Assembly (NCBI GenBank): GCA_963835825.1
Contig: CAWIGZ010000008.1
Span: 62,001-126,000 of the forward strand
Direction: 5' to 3'
DNA: 64,000 bases
Source of the DNA: JADGRB01 sp963835825
Lineage (GTDB): Bacteria > Myxococcota_A > Polyangia > Fen-1088
Shown: positions 8,366-17,334 of the stretch, in pieces
Position numbering within the stretch: the stretch's first letter is position 1
How the letters are laid out: every line of letters starts with the position of its first letter
The notes under the pieces: generated by a model
What the model was told of the DNA's origin: nothing
Databases searched by the model: none
The model's input: only the letters and a program-made list of their open reading frames with translations
Position numbers and translations under genes: made by a program

Positions 8366-10357
8366 ACCCGATGCGCATCCTTCTGCTCACCGCGCCGATG
8401 GTGCAGCTCAACACGCCCTATCCGGCGACGGCGTACCTGGCCGGCTTTTTGCGGCTGCACGCCGACGAGCTCGGTCTGGAGATCGCCCAGGCCGACCCGG
8501 CCCTGGAGCTGTTCTTGCGCCTCTATTGCCGGGACGGGCTCTCCCGGGTCGTGGCCGGGTTGCCGGAGCGGGCATCGCCCCCGGCGGCGTCGCTCCGGGA
8601 GAACGCCGGCCGTTACCTGGAGACGGTCGACGCGGTCGTGCGGTTTCTGCAGGGGCGCGAGCCCAAGCTGGCGGCGCGCATCGTCCGCCGGAGGTTCCTG
8701 CCCGAGGGGCCGCGCTTCGCGCCGCTCGCCCGGGCGCTCGGCGCAGACGGCGCCGGCGCGGGGGACCCGCTCGCCGTCGCCTACCGCGAGCTGTCCGTCG
8801 CCGATCGGGCCAAGCACCTCGCCAGCCTCTATGTCGACGACCTCGCCGACGCCATCCGCGACGGCATCGACCCCCGCTTCGAGCTGTCACGCTACGCCGA
8901 GAAGCTGGCCACCAGCGCCGCCAGCTTCGACCCGCTGGCGGCGGCGCTGGCCGGCGCCGCCCACGCTGGTCGACGAGCTGACCGACGCGATCGGCGCCGA
9001 GCTCGGCGCGCGGCACCGCCCCGACGTCGTCGGGATCAGCGCGCCGTTCCCCGGGAACGTCTACGGCGCGTTCCGTCTGGCCCGCGCCATCAAGCGCGCG
9101 CGGCCGGGGGCGCGGCTGATCCTGGGCGGCGGCTACGTCAACACCGAGCTGCGCGACCTGCGGGAGCCGCGGGTGTTCGACAGCTTCGACTACGTCACGC
9201 TCGACGACGGCGAGCGGCCGCTGCTGAGCCTGCTTCAGCACCTGCGTCACGGCGAGCGGCGCGGGCGGGACGAGGTCGAAGGCCCGCCGCTACCGCTCCA
9301 TCGAACCTTCGTGCGCGAGAACGGCCGCGTCGTCCTCAAGACCGACGCCTCGGCGCGCGACGTCCCCCACACCGAGACCGGGACGCCGACCTACGCCGGC
9401 CTGCCGCTCGACCGCTACGTCTCGCTGTTCGAGATGCTGAACCCGATGCACCGCCTCTGGTCGGACGGCCGCTGGAACAAGCTGACGCTGGCGCACGGCT
9501 GCTACTGGAAGAAGTGCACCTTCTGCGACGTCTCGCTGCCGTACATCGGCCGCTACGAGACCGCCTCCGCCGATCTGATCGTCGACCGCGTCGAGCAACT
9601 GGTGGCCGAGACCGGCGAGACCGGCTTCCACTTCGTCGACGAGGCGGCCCCGCCCGCGATGCTGCGCGCGCTGTCGGAGCGGCTGCTCGCGCGCGGCGTG
9701 GCGATCACCTGGTGGGGGAACATCCGCTTCGAGAAGACCTTCACCCCGGCGCTCTGCGACCTGATGGCGCGCGCCGGCTGCATCGCCGTCACCGGCGGGC
9801 TGGAGGTCGCCTCCAACCGGCTGCTGGCCTTGATGCAGAAGGGGGTCACCGTCGAGCAGGTGGCGCGCGTGACCCGCGCCTTCACCGACGCCGGCGTCAT
9901 GGTGCACGCCTACCTGATGTACGGCTTTCCGACGGAGACGGAGCAGGAGACCGTCGACGCGCTCGAGCGGGTCCGGCAGCTGTTCGACGCGGGCTGCATC
10001 CAGTCGGCGTTCTGGCACCGCTTCGCCGCCACCGTCCACAGCCCGATCGGCCTTCAGCCGAAGAGATACGGGATCCGCGTCTTCAAGGAACGGGCGGCCT
10101 TCGCGCGCAACGAGCTCCCCTTCGAAGACCCGACCGGCACCGACCACGACCTGCTCGGCGAGGGGCTGCGCAAGGCGCTCTACAACTACATGCACGGGGT
10201 GGGGCTGGACCTCGACGTCCGTTCCTGGTTTTCTGGCGCCCGCCCGCGGGGTGGTTCGCGGGCGCACCCGGCGGTTGCCACCGGTCGACGGCAGAGAAAA
10301 GTACCGAGCCCGCAGGTCCCCGCCGATCTGATCGCGAACGCCTTGCGAGACTCCTGA
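8362..10357 (+). CDS. B12-binding-type radical SAM enzyme (one apparent frameshift)
   Basis: The GTG start at 8362 overlaps the J-domain stop. One extra base near 8960 breaks the frame (ALAGAA, then PTLVDELTDAIG). Removing it gives 664 residues. The N-terminal half resembles cobalamin-binding domains of class B radical SAM enzymes (MRILLLTAPM; PDVVGISAPFPGNVYGA; LILGGGYVNTE). The catalytic part follows, with iron-sulfur ligands in HGCYWKKCTFCDVS, then VDEAAPP, WWGNIRFEK and YGFPTETEQE typical of the radical SAM barrel. Cysteine spacing is CX4CX2C rather than the usual CX3CX2C. Such enzymes methylate or rearrange unactivated carbons. The substrate is unknown. The co-directional 2OG-oxygenase gene begins 25 bases downstream. 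Confidence 0.85.
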
Positions 10358-10381
10358 CCCAACGGAAGCACGCTCCCCCAC

Positions 10382-10999
10382 ATGCCCATCAAACCCTGGT
10401 TTCCGACCTTCATCTACGACTCGCCCTTGCAGCCGCGCGGCAACGAGGCCTTCGCGCGGGCGCTGCTCGACGACTGCCACAAGATCCGCGCCCACGATCG
10501 CGCCGGCCAGCGCTGGTGCCGCAAGAACTACCCCGCCGGCTACACCTCGTACGGGACGATGACCAACCTCCACCGGACGTTCTCGACCTTCATCGACCTG
10601 GAGGCGAAGCTCCGCCGGCACGTGAACCGGTTCGCGCGCCGGCTGGACATGAACCTGCAGGGCGCGCGGCTGGCGATGACCGACTGCTGGGTGAACGTCA
10701 TGTCACGGCACGCGGTACACTCGCTGCATCTGCACCCCCTGGCGGTGGTGAGCGGGACCTACTACGTCGCGACGCCGCGCGGGTCCTCGCGCCTGCGCTT
10801 CGAGGACCCGCGCCTCGACAAGCTGATGGGCGCGCCGCCGAAGCGCGAGCCCTGTCGCCCGGAGAACCGCCAGCAGGTCTCGTACGAGGTGGCGGCCGGG
10901 AAGGTCATCCTGTTCGAGAGCTGGCTGCGACACGAGGTCGCCTCCAACCCGACGCGCGGCGAGCGCGTCAGCATCAGCTTCAATTACGACTGGGTCTGA
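10382..10999 (+). CDS. Putative 2OG-Fe(II) oxygenase (2OG-FeII_Oxy_5 / TIGR02466-like)
   Basis: A 205-residue protein starting with ATG at 10382. It contains SLHLHPLAVVSGTYYV near residue 115, supplying metal-binding histidines, and LFESWLRHEVASNPT with a late histidine, followed by the ERVSISFN strand. This pattern is the hallmark of the small 2OG-Fe(II) oxygenase family, whose members are putative hydroxylases of unknown substrate. It begins 25 bases after the radical SAM gene, so J-domain protein, B12 radical SAM and oxygenase probably form one transcription unit. A shared peptide or small-molecule substrate is inferred and not shown by sequence. Confidence 0.82.
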   Translation: MPIKPWFPTFIYDSPLQPRGNEAFARALLDDCHKIRAHDRAGQRWCRKNYPAGYTSYGTMTNLHRTFSTFIDLEAKLRRHVNRFARRLDMNLQGARLAMTDCWVNVMSRHAVHSLHLHPLAVVSGTYYVATPRGSSRLRFEDPRLDKLMGAPPKREPCRPENRQQVSYEVAAGKVILFESWLRHEVASNPTRGERVSISFNYDWV

Positions 11000-11123
11000 C
11001 CGCCACGATTACTGGAATCCGTGCGCCTGCCCGCGCGCACGACAGACCGTGTCGCCGCTGCAGCCGAGCGGCGACCAGGCTCGTCAGACGTCCGGCACTT
11101 GCGCCAGACCTCTGGCGCGTCCG

Positions 11124-11312
11124 TCAGACCGCTGGCGCTTCGTAGAACAGCGTGATCGTCAGACAGTGGAACTCGGCATCCGAGCTCTGGGTGACTGTCT
11201 TGTCGACGATCTGCAGCTGGGGGTTATCGACCAGCCACCGCGTCACGTTCTCGCCGAGCATCTCCCGGTCTCGAGCCTTCGTCGCCGAAAACACCTTCAC
11301 GCCTCTAAACAT
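11124..11312 (-). CDS. Small conserved-looking hypothetical protein
   Basis: A 62-residue protein. ATG at 11312 (MFRGVKVFSATKARDRE) is chosen because upstream residues are low-quality and lack coding character. The body reads GENVTRWLVDNPQLQIVDKTV and ends EFHCLTITLFYEAP, a compact alpha/beta pattern without signal peptide. I have the impression of a widespread small family in myxobacteria, but I cannot name it and assign no function. It is isolated, with about 125 bases to the preceding plus-strand gene. Confidence 0.6.
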   Translation of the reverse strand: MFRGVKVFSATKARDREMLGENVTRWLVDNPQLQIVDKTVTQSSDAEFHCLTITLFYEAPAV

Positions 11313-11422
11313 GATCCGTCCAAGGTGCAAATAATGTACTCGACTGCGCGCCATGGCACACAGGGATTTTCGGCCGTTCTGCGTGGCTGAGCCGTCGCCC
11401 CGCCGCATCGTGGCCACGAAAT

Positions 11423-11989
11423 TTAGCGGCCGCGCCACGATTCTTCGTGGGGGGCGCAGTGCCCTTCGGTGCCTGCGCGGTTGACGGCGGCTTCGAGCGC
11501 CGCGATCGCCGCCTGGTCGAGGGCCAGCCCGACGTGGACGATCGCTCCTCCTTCATCGACGACCAAGGTGGTCGGCACGTGGCTCTGCCGGAGCGCATCC
11601 GCCAGCCGGAAGCGCTCGTCGACGACCTGAGGATAGGCGAGCCCCCGCTGGCGCACGAAGGCCGCCGTATGAGGAGCGTCCTCGCCGACCGCCACCCCGA
11701 CGACGACGGCGCAGCCGTCCAGGCGTCGTGACAGGCGATCGAGCTCGGGGAGCTCGGCTTTGCAGCGCTCACACCAAGGTGCCCAGAGGTTGACCAGCGC
11801 AGGTCGGCCGGCCCGCACCTCGGCCAGCGTCGTGGGGCGGCTCTCGAGATCCGTGAGCGGAATCTGCTGCCAGGCCGTTTCGTTCCTCGCCGGTGCGTTC
11901 GCCGGCGTTCCGGCGCCCCGCAGGCCGGCATCTCCGCAGCCGGCCAGCGCGACCGCGCAGGTCACGACGACGAGTGGGCGCCGGCTCAT
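11423..11989 (-). CDS. TlpA-like thioredoxin-fold lipoprotein
   Basis: A 188-residue lipoprotein. ATG at 11989 (MSRRPLVVVTCAVALAGCG) has the lipobox LAGC, with TAGGATGG as a plausible ribosome site upstream. ATG at 11998 is the alternative. The thioredoxin fold follows, with LVNLWAPWCERCKAELPEL (redox motif WCERC) and a cis-proline loop SHVPTTLVVD. TlpA relatives are extracytoplasmic disulfide reductases. This one would be anchored in a membrane by lipid. The WCERC motif is less common than WCPPC. The C-terminal tail (GHCAPHEESWRGR) adds an extra cysteine. It lies downstream of the beta-helix lipoprotein and in the same direction. Confidence 0.85.
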   Translation of the reverse strand: MSRRPLVVVTCAVALAGCGDAGLRGAGTPANAPARNETAWQQIPLTDLESRPTTLAEVRAGRPALVNLWAPWCERCKAELPELDRLSRRLDGCAVVVGVAVGEDAPHTAAFVRQRGLAYPQVVDERFRLADALRQSHVPTTLVVDEGGAIVHVGLALDQAAIAALEAAVNRAGTEGHCAPHEESWRGR

Positions 11990-12065
11990 CGCTGCCATCC
12001 TAATGTGCCGCTGACGAAACCGACGAGGCAGATCGCCGGGTCTGTTCGTCGCCACCCCGTCGAGG

Positions 12066-13325
12066 CTACGTGCCTTGCACGGTCGAGTTCTTGACGGTGA
12101 TGCTCTTGGCGTTCACGCCGATGGCGGTGCCGGCGTCGGTCACGCTGCCGGTCGTCACGTTGGTCCAGGAGCCGCCCGTGTTTCCGGTGATGGTCGTGTC
12201 GGTGATGGTGAGGGTGCCCGACATGTCGTCGCTGGTGAAGAAGAGGCCGCCGCCGAAGGCGTTCTTGCCGGCGGCGTTGTTGAGGACGGCATCTCCGCAC
12301 AACACGATGTTGAAGCCGTTGCCGTCCCCGTAGATCGCGCCGCCGTTTCCGCCCGAACCGATCTCGTACTGATTGTTGTTCATCACCGAGCACATGCTGC
12401 GGTCGACGTCGTTGGCGTCGTGGCCGGTGGCGGTGTTGTTCTGGAAGAGGGAGTTGTAGATGTCGAGCTCGCCGAACAGCGCCCCGACCGCGCCCGCGTT
12501 GGCGCCGTTGTTGTTGATGAAGGTGCTCCCCACGATCACCGCGCCTCGCTTGCTCCCTTCGATGTAGATGGCCCCGCCGCCGGTGTCGGGGCCGAGCTGC
12601 GCCGCCTGATTGCCGGAGAAGATGCAGTCGACGACCAGCAGGTTGCCGTCGTTGATGAAGACCGCGCCCCCCTGACCGTCGTCGTACCCCTGCGAGCAGG
12701 CCGGCTGCGACGCCGTCGGGATCATGTCGACGGGGGTCGTCTTGCCGTTGACCAGCGAGAGGTGCTGCAGCGTCAAGCCGTTGGTGTTGACCTGAAAGTC
12801 CGTCCCGTTGAAGCTCAGGATCTGCACGGCGTGTCCACCGTCGAGCGTGATCTTGCCGCCGCCGTCGATGACGGTGTTCTTGTTGATCGGCAGGTTCATG
12901 GTGGCGGTGATTGGAATCGTGACCGGGGCGCTGCCGCAATTGAAGGTGATGATCCCGCCCTTGCCGACGGCGGTGTTGAGGGCGCTGAACGTGCAGCTCG
13001 CCGCGGTGCCGGTTCCGATCACGGCGGTGGGGGTCGAGACATCGGCCGCCCGGCCCGTCGCGGGGACGCCGGCGCTGCATGACCCGTTGGGGTTCCCGGC
13101 GGTGATGCTCGCGCTGCCGCCGGTGCCGGTCGCGCTGCCGCCGGTGCCGGTCGCGCTGCCGCCGGTGCCGGTCGCGCTGCCGCCGGTGCCCGTCGCGCTG
13201 CCGCCGGTGCCGGTCGCGCTGCCGCCGGTCCCGCCCGTGGTGCCGGCATCCGTCATGGCGTCCGAGCCGGAGCCACATCCGACGAATAGAATGACCGGCA
13301 GGGCCAAAGCCAACGAGTAGCGCAT
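12066..13325 (-). CDS. Surface lipoprotein with Gly-rich heptad spacer and right-handed beta-helix domain
   Basis: A 419-residue protein. The leader ends at the lipobox FVGC, followed by GSGSDAMTDAG and a Gly-Ser-Ala-Thr spacer of about six 7-residue repeats (GGSATGT). From about residue 85 it is a repetitive Asn/Gly-rich beta-solenoid with GGGKITLDGG, GGAVFINDGNLLVVD, GGAIYIEGSKRG and GGGLFFTSDDM. The GGA/GGG strand starts are characteristic of parallel beta-helix and polymorphic outer-membrane repeat proteins. Six or more cysteines suggest disulfides. No catalytic motif of a pectate lyase or other polysaccharide lyase is obvious, so it could be a binding or structural surface protein. The start is ATG at 13325. 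Confidence 0.75.
   Translation of the reverse strand: MRYSLALALPVILFVGCGSGSDAMTDAGTTGGTGGSATGTGGSATGTGGSATGTGGSATGTGGSATGTGGSASITAGNPNGSCSAGVPATGRAADVSTPTAVIGTGTAASCTFSALNTAVGKGGIITFNCGSAPVTIPITATMNLPINKNTVIDGGGKITLDGGHAVQILSFNGTDFQVNTNGLTLQHLSLVNGKTTPVDMIPTASQPACSQGYDDGQGGAVFINDGNLLVVDCIFSGNQAAQLGPDTGGGAIYIEGSKRGAVIVGSTFINNNGANAGAVGALFGELDIYNSLFQNNTATGHDANDVDRSMCSVMNNNQYEIGSGGNGGAIYGDGNGFNIVLCGDAVLNNAAGKNAFGGGLFFTSDDMSGTLTITDTTITGNTGGSWTNVTTGSVTDAGTAIGVNAKSITVKNSTVQGT
13111..13236. repeat. Six 21-bp tandem repeats inside the beta-helix lipoprotein gene
   Basis: The unit is GCGCTGCCGCCGGTGCCGGT plus one C, with one substitution in the fourth unit and degeneracy in the sixth. It encodes the GGSATGT spacer on the minus strand. 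Near-identity and a length divisible by three suggest slippage could change spacer length without shifting the frame. Confidence 0.9.
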
Positions 13326-13427
13326 GCGAACCTCCGTGGGGGTGAACAGGGCCTGAAGGCGTCCTCGGCAGCATACGCCTTCTCGGGCCGGATTTAGAGC
13401 AGGAATCCGACTCGACGGGGCGGCGGG

Positions 13428-14979
13428 TCAGAAGACTGTCTCGGCCGACAGGCTCACCCGCCGTTCGACGCTGCTGTACGACGACCCCGGGAGCTGGCTG
13501 TCGCGGTCGATCTGATCCAACGCCAGGGCCCCCCGCAGCGGGCCGCCCAGGATGCGAAGCGTGGCGGCCGCGCGCAGATAGATCCGCTGATCGTGGAGCG
13601 AGAAGTTGTCCGTGATCCGTCCCTGAAACCGATCGTCGCTGTTGATCGACCAGTAGGCACCGCCCCGGGCCCGCAGGTACACCTCGATCGGCTCGTCGTT
13701 GAGGGAGAGCGTGGCCGCGCCGGTGACGCTCTGGGCGTAATAGTATCCCTGGTGCTCGAGCTCGGTCTTGACGGTGCTGGCGGCATAGGCGGCGGCGGCA
13801 CCGGGGAAGGCGAGGGACGTCACCATCGAAAAACCGTACTGGGCGGTGAGGGTCGCGCGGGTGACGAGGTCCCCGTCCCGCCGGGCAAACTCGAGCATCG
13901 GCCCGGCCAACCCGGCCGTGACCACCCGATCCCACTCGAGCGGAAGGAGCCGGGAGTCGTAATCGAACGTGCTGCCGAGCCCGAGCATCAATCCCCATCC
14001 GTCCGCCTGCCCTCCGACGCCCTCCGGCGCCGGCGCATAGTCGCGATAGTAGCGCCCCCACCAGGCGCCGCCGGCGTGGATCCAGAGCCCACGCAGCCCG
14101 CCGTGCGAGAGGAGGTTCTCCCAGGCGAGCTCGGTCCACTGTCCGGGCGAGATGGCGCCGAGCCCCGTCCCCGGCTGCCGGTAACCGCGATGGTCGACGA
14201 TGGCGACCCCCAGCCCGAGATCCAGCGCCGTTCCGACCGCGCCACCGTCGAACGAGAAGTAAGCCTGGCCGAGGTTGAACGACAGGTGGTGCCAGCTGCG
14301 CGCGGGCAACCCGAACTCGTCGGTCGGCTGGTGCCCTCCCGTGCGACAGACGCGCGCTTCGTTCAGCGTGGCGACGGGCGAGAAGAGCAGGGCGCCCAGG
14401 CAGTTCCCCATGCTGGGGCTCCCCGCGGCGAACATGCGCCCCAGGCGATAGGTCGCCTCGCCGAGCACGGCGCCGCCCGCGGGGGTGAGGATCAGATCAT
14501 TGGTCGACGGCTTTTCGTCCCACTCGGCGAGATACTCCCAGGCGGTCGAGGTGAGAAACGACGCGGCGAACGAGGCCAGCGGCGACAGACCGTTGCCGCG
14601 CGCGACCTGATAGTAGATCGCCCCCGCGAACGGGTGGGCCAGCGCCGTTGGTGGCGAAGAGATCGTCGTCGAACACGATCATGCGCGTGCCGAACATCTT
14701 GGCGCGCCAGTCGTTCCAGTCGAAGTGCAGGTCCCAGGAGCTCTTGGCGGGGTGACGCCAGTACCAGAGCGAGCCGACGCCGATGATGAGGAACTCTTCG
14801 AACGCCGTGCGGAGGTAGGGGTGCGCCGGGCGTGACTGCACGGTCTCGGGAAGCGCGATGGGGTCGGCGGGGAGCGGCGACAGAGGAACCACCGGCACCG
14901 CTTCCATCGTCCACAGGGCGACCAGGGCGCCGACAGGGATCACAGATATGGAAAGTGCGGACGCGACTATCGCGGGCAA
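13428..14979 (-). CDS. DUF3943 domain outer-membrane-type protein (one apparent frameshift)
   Basis: Two minus-strand frames join into one protein of about 516 residues if one base is removed near 14650 (in-frame TN followed by ALAHPFAGAIYYQVARGNG). The N-terminal part has a signal-like segment and FEEFLIIGVGSLWYWRHP, then MIVFDDDLFATN, ALAHPFAG and EWDEKPSTNDLILTPAGG. This is the conserved DUF3943 core. The C-terminal half is strand-rich with alternating aromatics and ends in ETVF, consistent with an outer-membrane barrel. Function of DUF3943 is unknown. The start is uncertain: TTG at 14979, or GTG at 14943 giving VIPVGALVALWTM. It is divergent from the phosphoesterase gene. Confidence 0.75.
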
Positions 14980-15132
14980 CGTCCGGCCCGCCGCCCGCGC
15001 CGCTAATGCGGCCTGCGCTTACGGCTCCGTCGAGAAAACGGCCCCGGCCGAGCTTGCAGCACAAGGGTGTGTCTCGAACAATCAGACGCCGCCTCATCGG
15101 ATTTCGTTTCGGGATTCGGGCGGTGAAGTTGG

Positions 15133-16549
15133 ATGTCGAAAACGGATCAGCCCACCCGCCGCGCCGCGCTGAAGCTCGGGCTTGGCGTGGGGGCTGCCGC
15201 GCTGGGGCTCGACGCCTGCGGGACCGGCGCCGATCGCTGTCCACCGGGCGCCGCTCCGTCGGGCGCCGCGCCCGGACTGCTCTCCGGGATCGACACCATC
15301 GTCGTCGTGATGATGGAGAACCGCTCGTTCGATCATCTGCTGGGCGCGCTGGCGACCGATCCCGACTATCCGGGGGCGAAGGTCGTCGACGGCCTGACGG
15401 GAACCGAGACCAACCTCGACGGCGCCGGCCTGCCGGTGACGGTCAACCTGGCGCCGGGCGAGAGCTCCAAGCTCGATCCCAAGCACGACTGGGATTCGTC
15501 TCACCGGGCGTTCAACGGCGGGCGCAACGACGGGTTCGTGATCGTCAACCCCGGCCCCAATCAGGCCGAGGTGATGAGCTACCACCAGCGCGCCACGGCG
15601 CCGTTTCTCTACAGCCTTTGCGATCAGTCCGCCGTGTGTGACCGCTGGTTCTCGTCGGTGATGGGACCGACCTGGCCCAACCGTTACTGCCTTCACGCCG
15701 CCACCGCGGCGGGCCACAAGACCAACCTGCCGATGGGCCTGAACCCGCCGCCGACGGTCTGGCAGCGTCTGGCCGAGCGCTGCGTCCCGGCCGGCTACTA
15801 CTATTCGGGGAACGTCCCCTGGTACAGCGTCACCTTCCCGGCCAACAGCTTCTCCGGCAACGACGCCGTCGCGCCGCAGACGATCGATCACTTCTTCATC
15901 GACGCCGCGCGCGGCGCCCTCCCCAGCTTCTCGATCATCGATCCGGATTTCAACGTCAACGACGGCCATCCGCCCTTCGATTTCGGCCTGGCCGAGGCGT
16001 TCCTCAGCAGCATCCACCGGGCGCTGGCGGCCAGCTCCACTGGCCGCGGGCGCTGCTGGTCATCATGTTCGACGAGCACGGCGGCTACTACGACCACGTG
16101 CCGCCGCCGACGGTGGCCGACCCCGATCCCGACTTCCGTCAGATCGGGTTTCGCGTCCCCGCGGTGGTGGTGGGGCCGCAGGTGCGCCCGGGCGCCGTGG
16201 TGTCGACGCCGTACGATCACGTCTCCGTGCTCGCCACGCTGGCGACGCGGTTCGGGATCGCCAGCCTCGGACCGCGCATGGACGCCGCCGCCGATCTCTC
16301 GGCCTGCATCGATCCCGATCGCGCCTCGGTGATGGCGCCGGCCGCCGCTCTGCCGCCCGACGATCGAGATCCCCGCCTCGGTGATCCGGAGCGCTCCGTT
16401 TCGTTCGACCAGCCAGCCGGAGCTCGAGGCGCTGGCGCGGGCGGGCGGCGTGCCGGCTCACCACGTCGACCCGCGCGGTGCCGGACGAGCGGCTGCAGGC
16501 CTGGCTGCGCCACGCGCAGGCGCTGGAAGCGGTTCGGGTGATCGGATGA
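15133..16549 (+). pseudogene. Secreted phosphoesterase of the phospholipase C family (multiple frameshifts)
   Basis: It starts with ATG at 15133 with a twin-arginine leader (PTRRAALKLGLGVGAAALGL, then DACG). The catalytic N-terminal motif of PF04185 phosphoesterases is present (VVVMMENRSFDHLLG), as are VMGPTWPNRYCLHAATAAG and IDPDFNVNDGHPP. One base is missing near 16036, after which the next frame gives HWPRALLVIMFDEHGGYYD, the second metal-binding motif. A one-base excess near 16360 leads to TIEIPASVIRSAPF, and another near 16480 to VPDERLQAWLRHAQALEAVR and the TGA at 16547-16549. So three small indels separate all conserved parts, or the assembly is wrong. Family members hydrolyse phospholipids or act as acid phosphatases. 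The stop overlaps the next gene's ATG. Confidence 0.78.
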
Positions 16550-17334
16550 TGCCGGCGGCGGTCACCCTCTCTCTCCTGGCGGCGCTGACGTCGACGACGG
16601 CGGTCGATCTCGACGGAGCTCCCGACGACACGCCGTCGGTCGCCCGTCAGGTCACGCCGCCGCCGCCGCCCTCGACGGAGCTGAATCGTTTCGAGGTCAA
16701 GGTGCAGCCCTTCCTCGGCCTCACCAGCAACAGCTGGGGGAGCCTGGGCGAGGCCCGGTACGAGCACGACTTCCGGTTTCCGCTGACGCTGGGGATCGAG
16801 CTCGCGCCGGTGGCGGTGGCCGCCAGCGGGGACGGGACGGGCGCCCTGGCCCAGGCGCGCCTCACCGCCGCGCTCAATCTTCGTTACCTGGGCGTCGGGC
16901 TGGGCGTCGGAGGTCAGCTCCAGCGCTTCGGGCGCAACGGCCTGTCGATCGCGCCGGCCCTGCGCCTCGGGAGGCGCGACGGCCTCAGCCTTTCAGTCGA
17001 GTACGCCTACTCGGTCGCCCCCAACAAGTACACCGGGCAGCGGACGATCGGGTTTTCGAACATCATCGGAGCGCTGCGGATCCCGCTGACCGAGCGGCTC
17101 TCGCTGCAGATGGACGCTGGGCTCAACCTGCAGGCCTGGGCGTTCACCACCGTCGGCCTCCGCGACCGGGTGCGCGGCGACGGCGGCCCCGGCACCTGGT
17201 TCATCAGCGCGGGCCTCGGCGCGGCCTGGATCAGCGACCAGGGGAGCTGCAACTACGACGCGCTGATTCCGTGCGGCCCCTCGGCGATGTCCTTCGGTCC
17301 GACCATCGACGTCGGGCTCGAACGCCGGTTCTGA
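16546..17334 (+). CDS. Exported beta-barrel-like hypothetical protein
   Basis: A 262-residue protein whose ATG (16546) overlaps the phosphoesterase stop codon. A short signal peptide (MMPAAVTLSLLAALTSTTA) is followed by a proline-rich stretch. The rest is alternating strands with repeated Gly and aromatic residues (YLGVGLGVGGQL; GLSLSVEYAYSVAP; LSLQMDAGLNLQAW). It ends DVGLERRF with terminal Phe, as in outer-membrane barrels. No family is recognised. Its last 82 bases overlap tail-to-tail with the aquaporin gene on the other strand. Confidence 0.7.
   Translation: MMPAAVTLSLLAALTSTTAVDLDGAPDDTPSVARQVTPPPPPSTELNRFEVKVQPFLGLTSNSWGSLGEARYEHDFRFPLTLGIELAPVAVAASGDGTGALAQARLTAALNLRYLGVGLGVGGQLQRFGRNGLSIAPALRLGRRDGLSLSVEYAYSVAPNKYTGQRTIGFSNIIGALRIPLTERLSLQMDAGLNLQAWAFTTVGLRDRVRGDGGPGTWFISAGLGAAWISDQGSCNYDALIPCGPSAMSFGPTIDVGLERRF

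Noticed and set aside
7987..11145. A single 1052-residue open frame on the plus strand
   Set aside because: Only its first part (from 8362) is the radical SAM gene. After about 8960 it is out-of-frame, Arg/Ala-rich shadow of the same gene and of the oxygenase.
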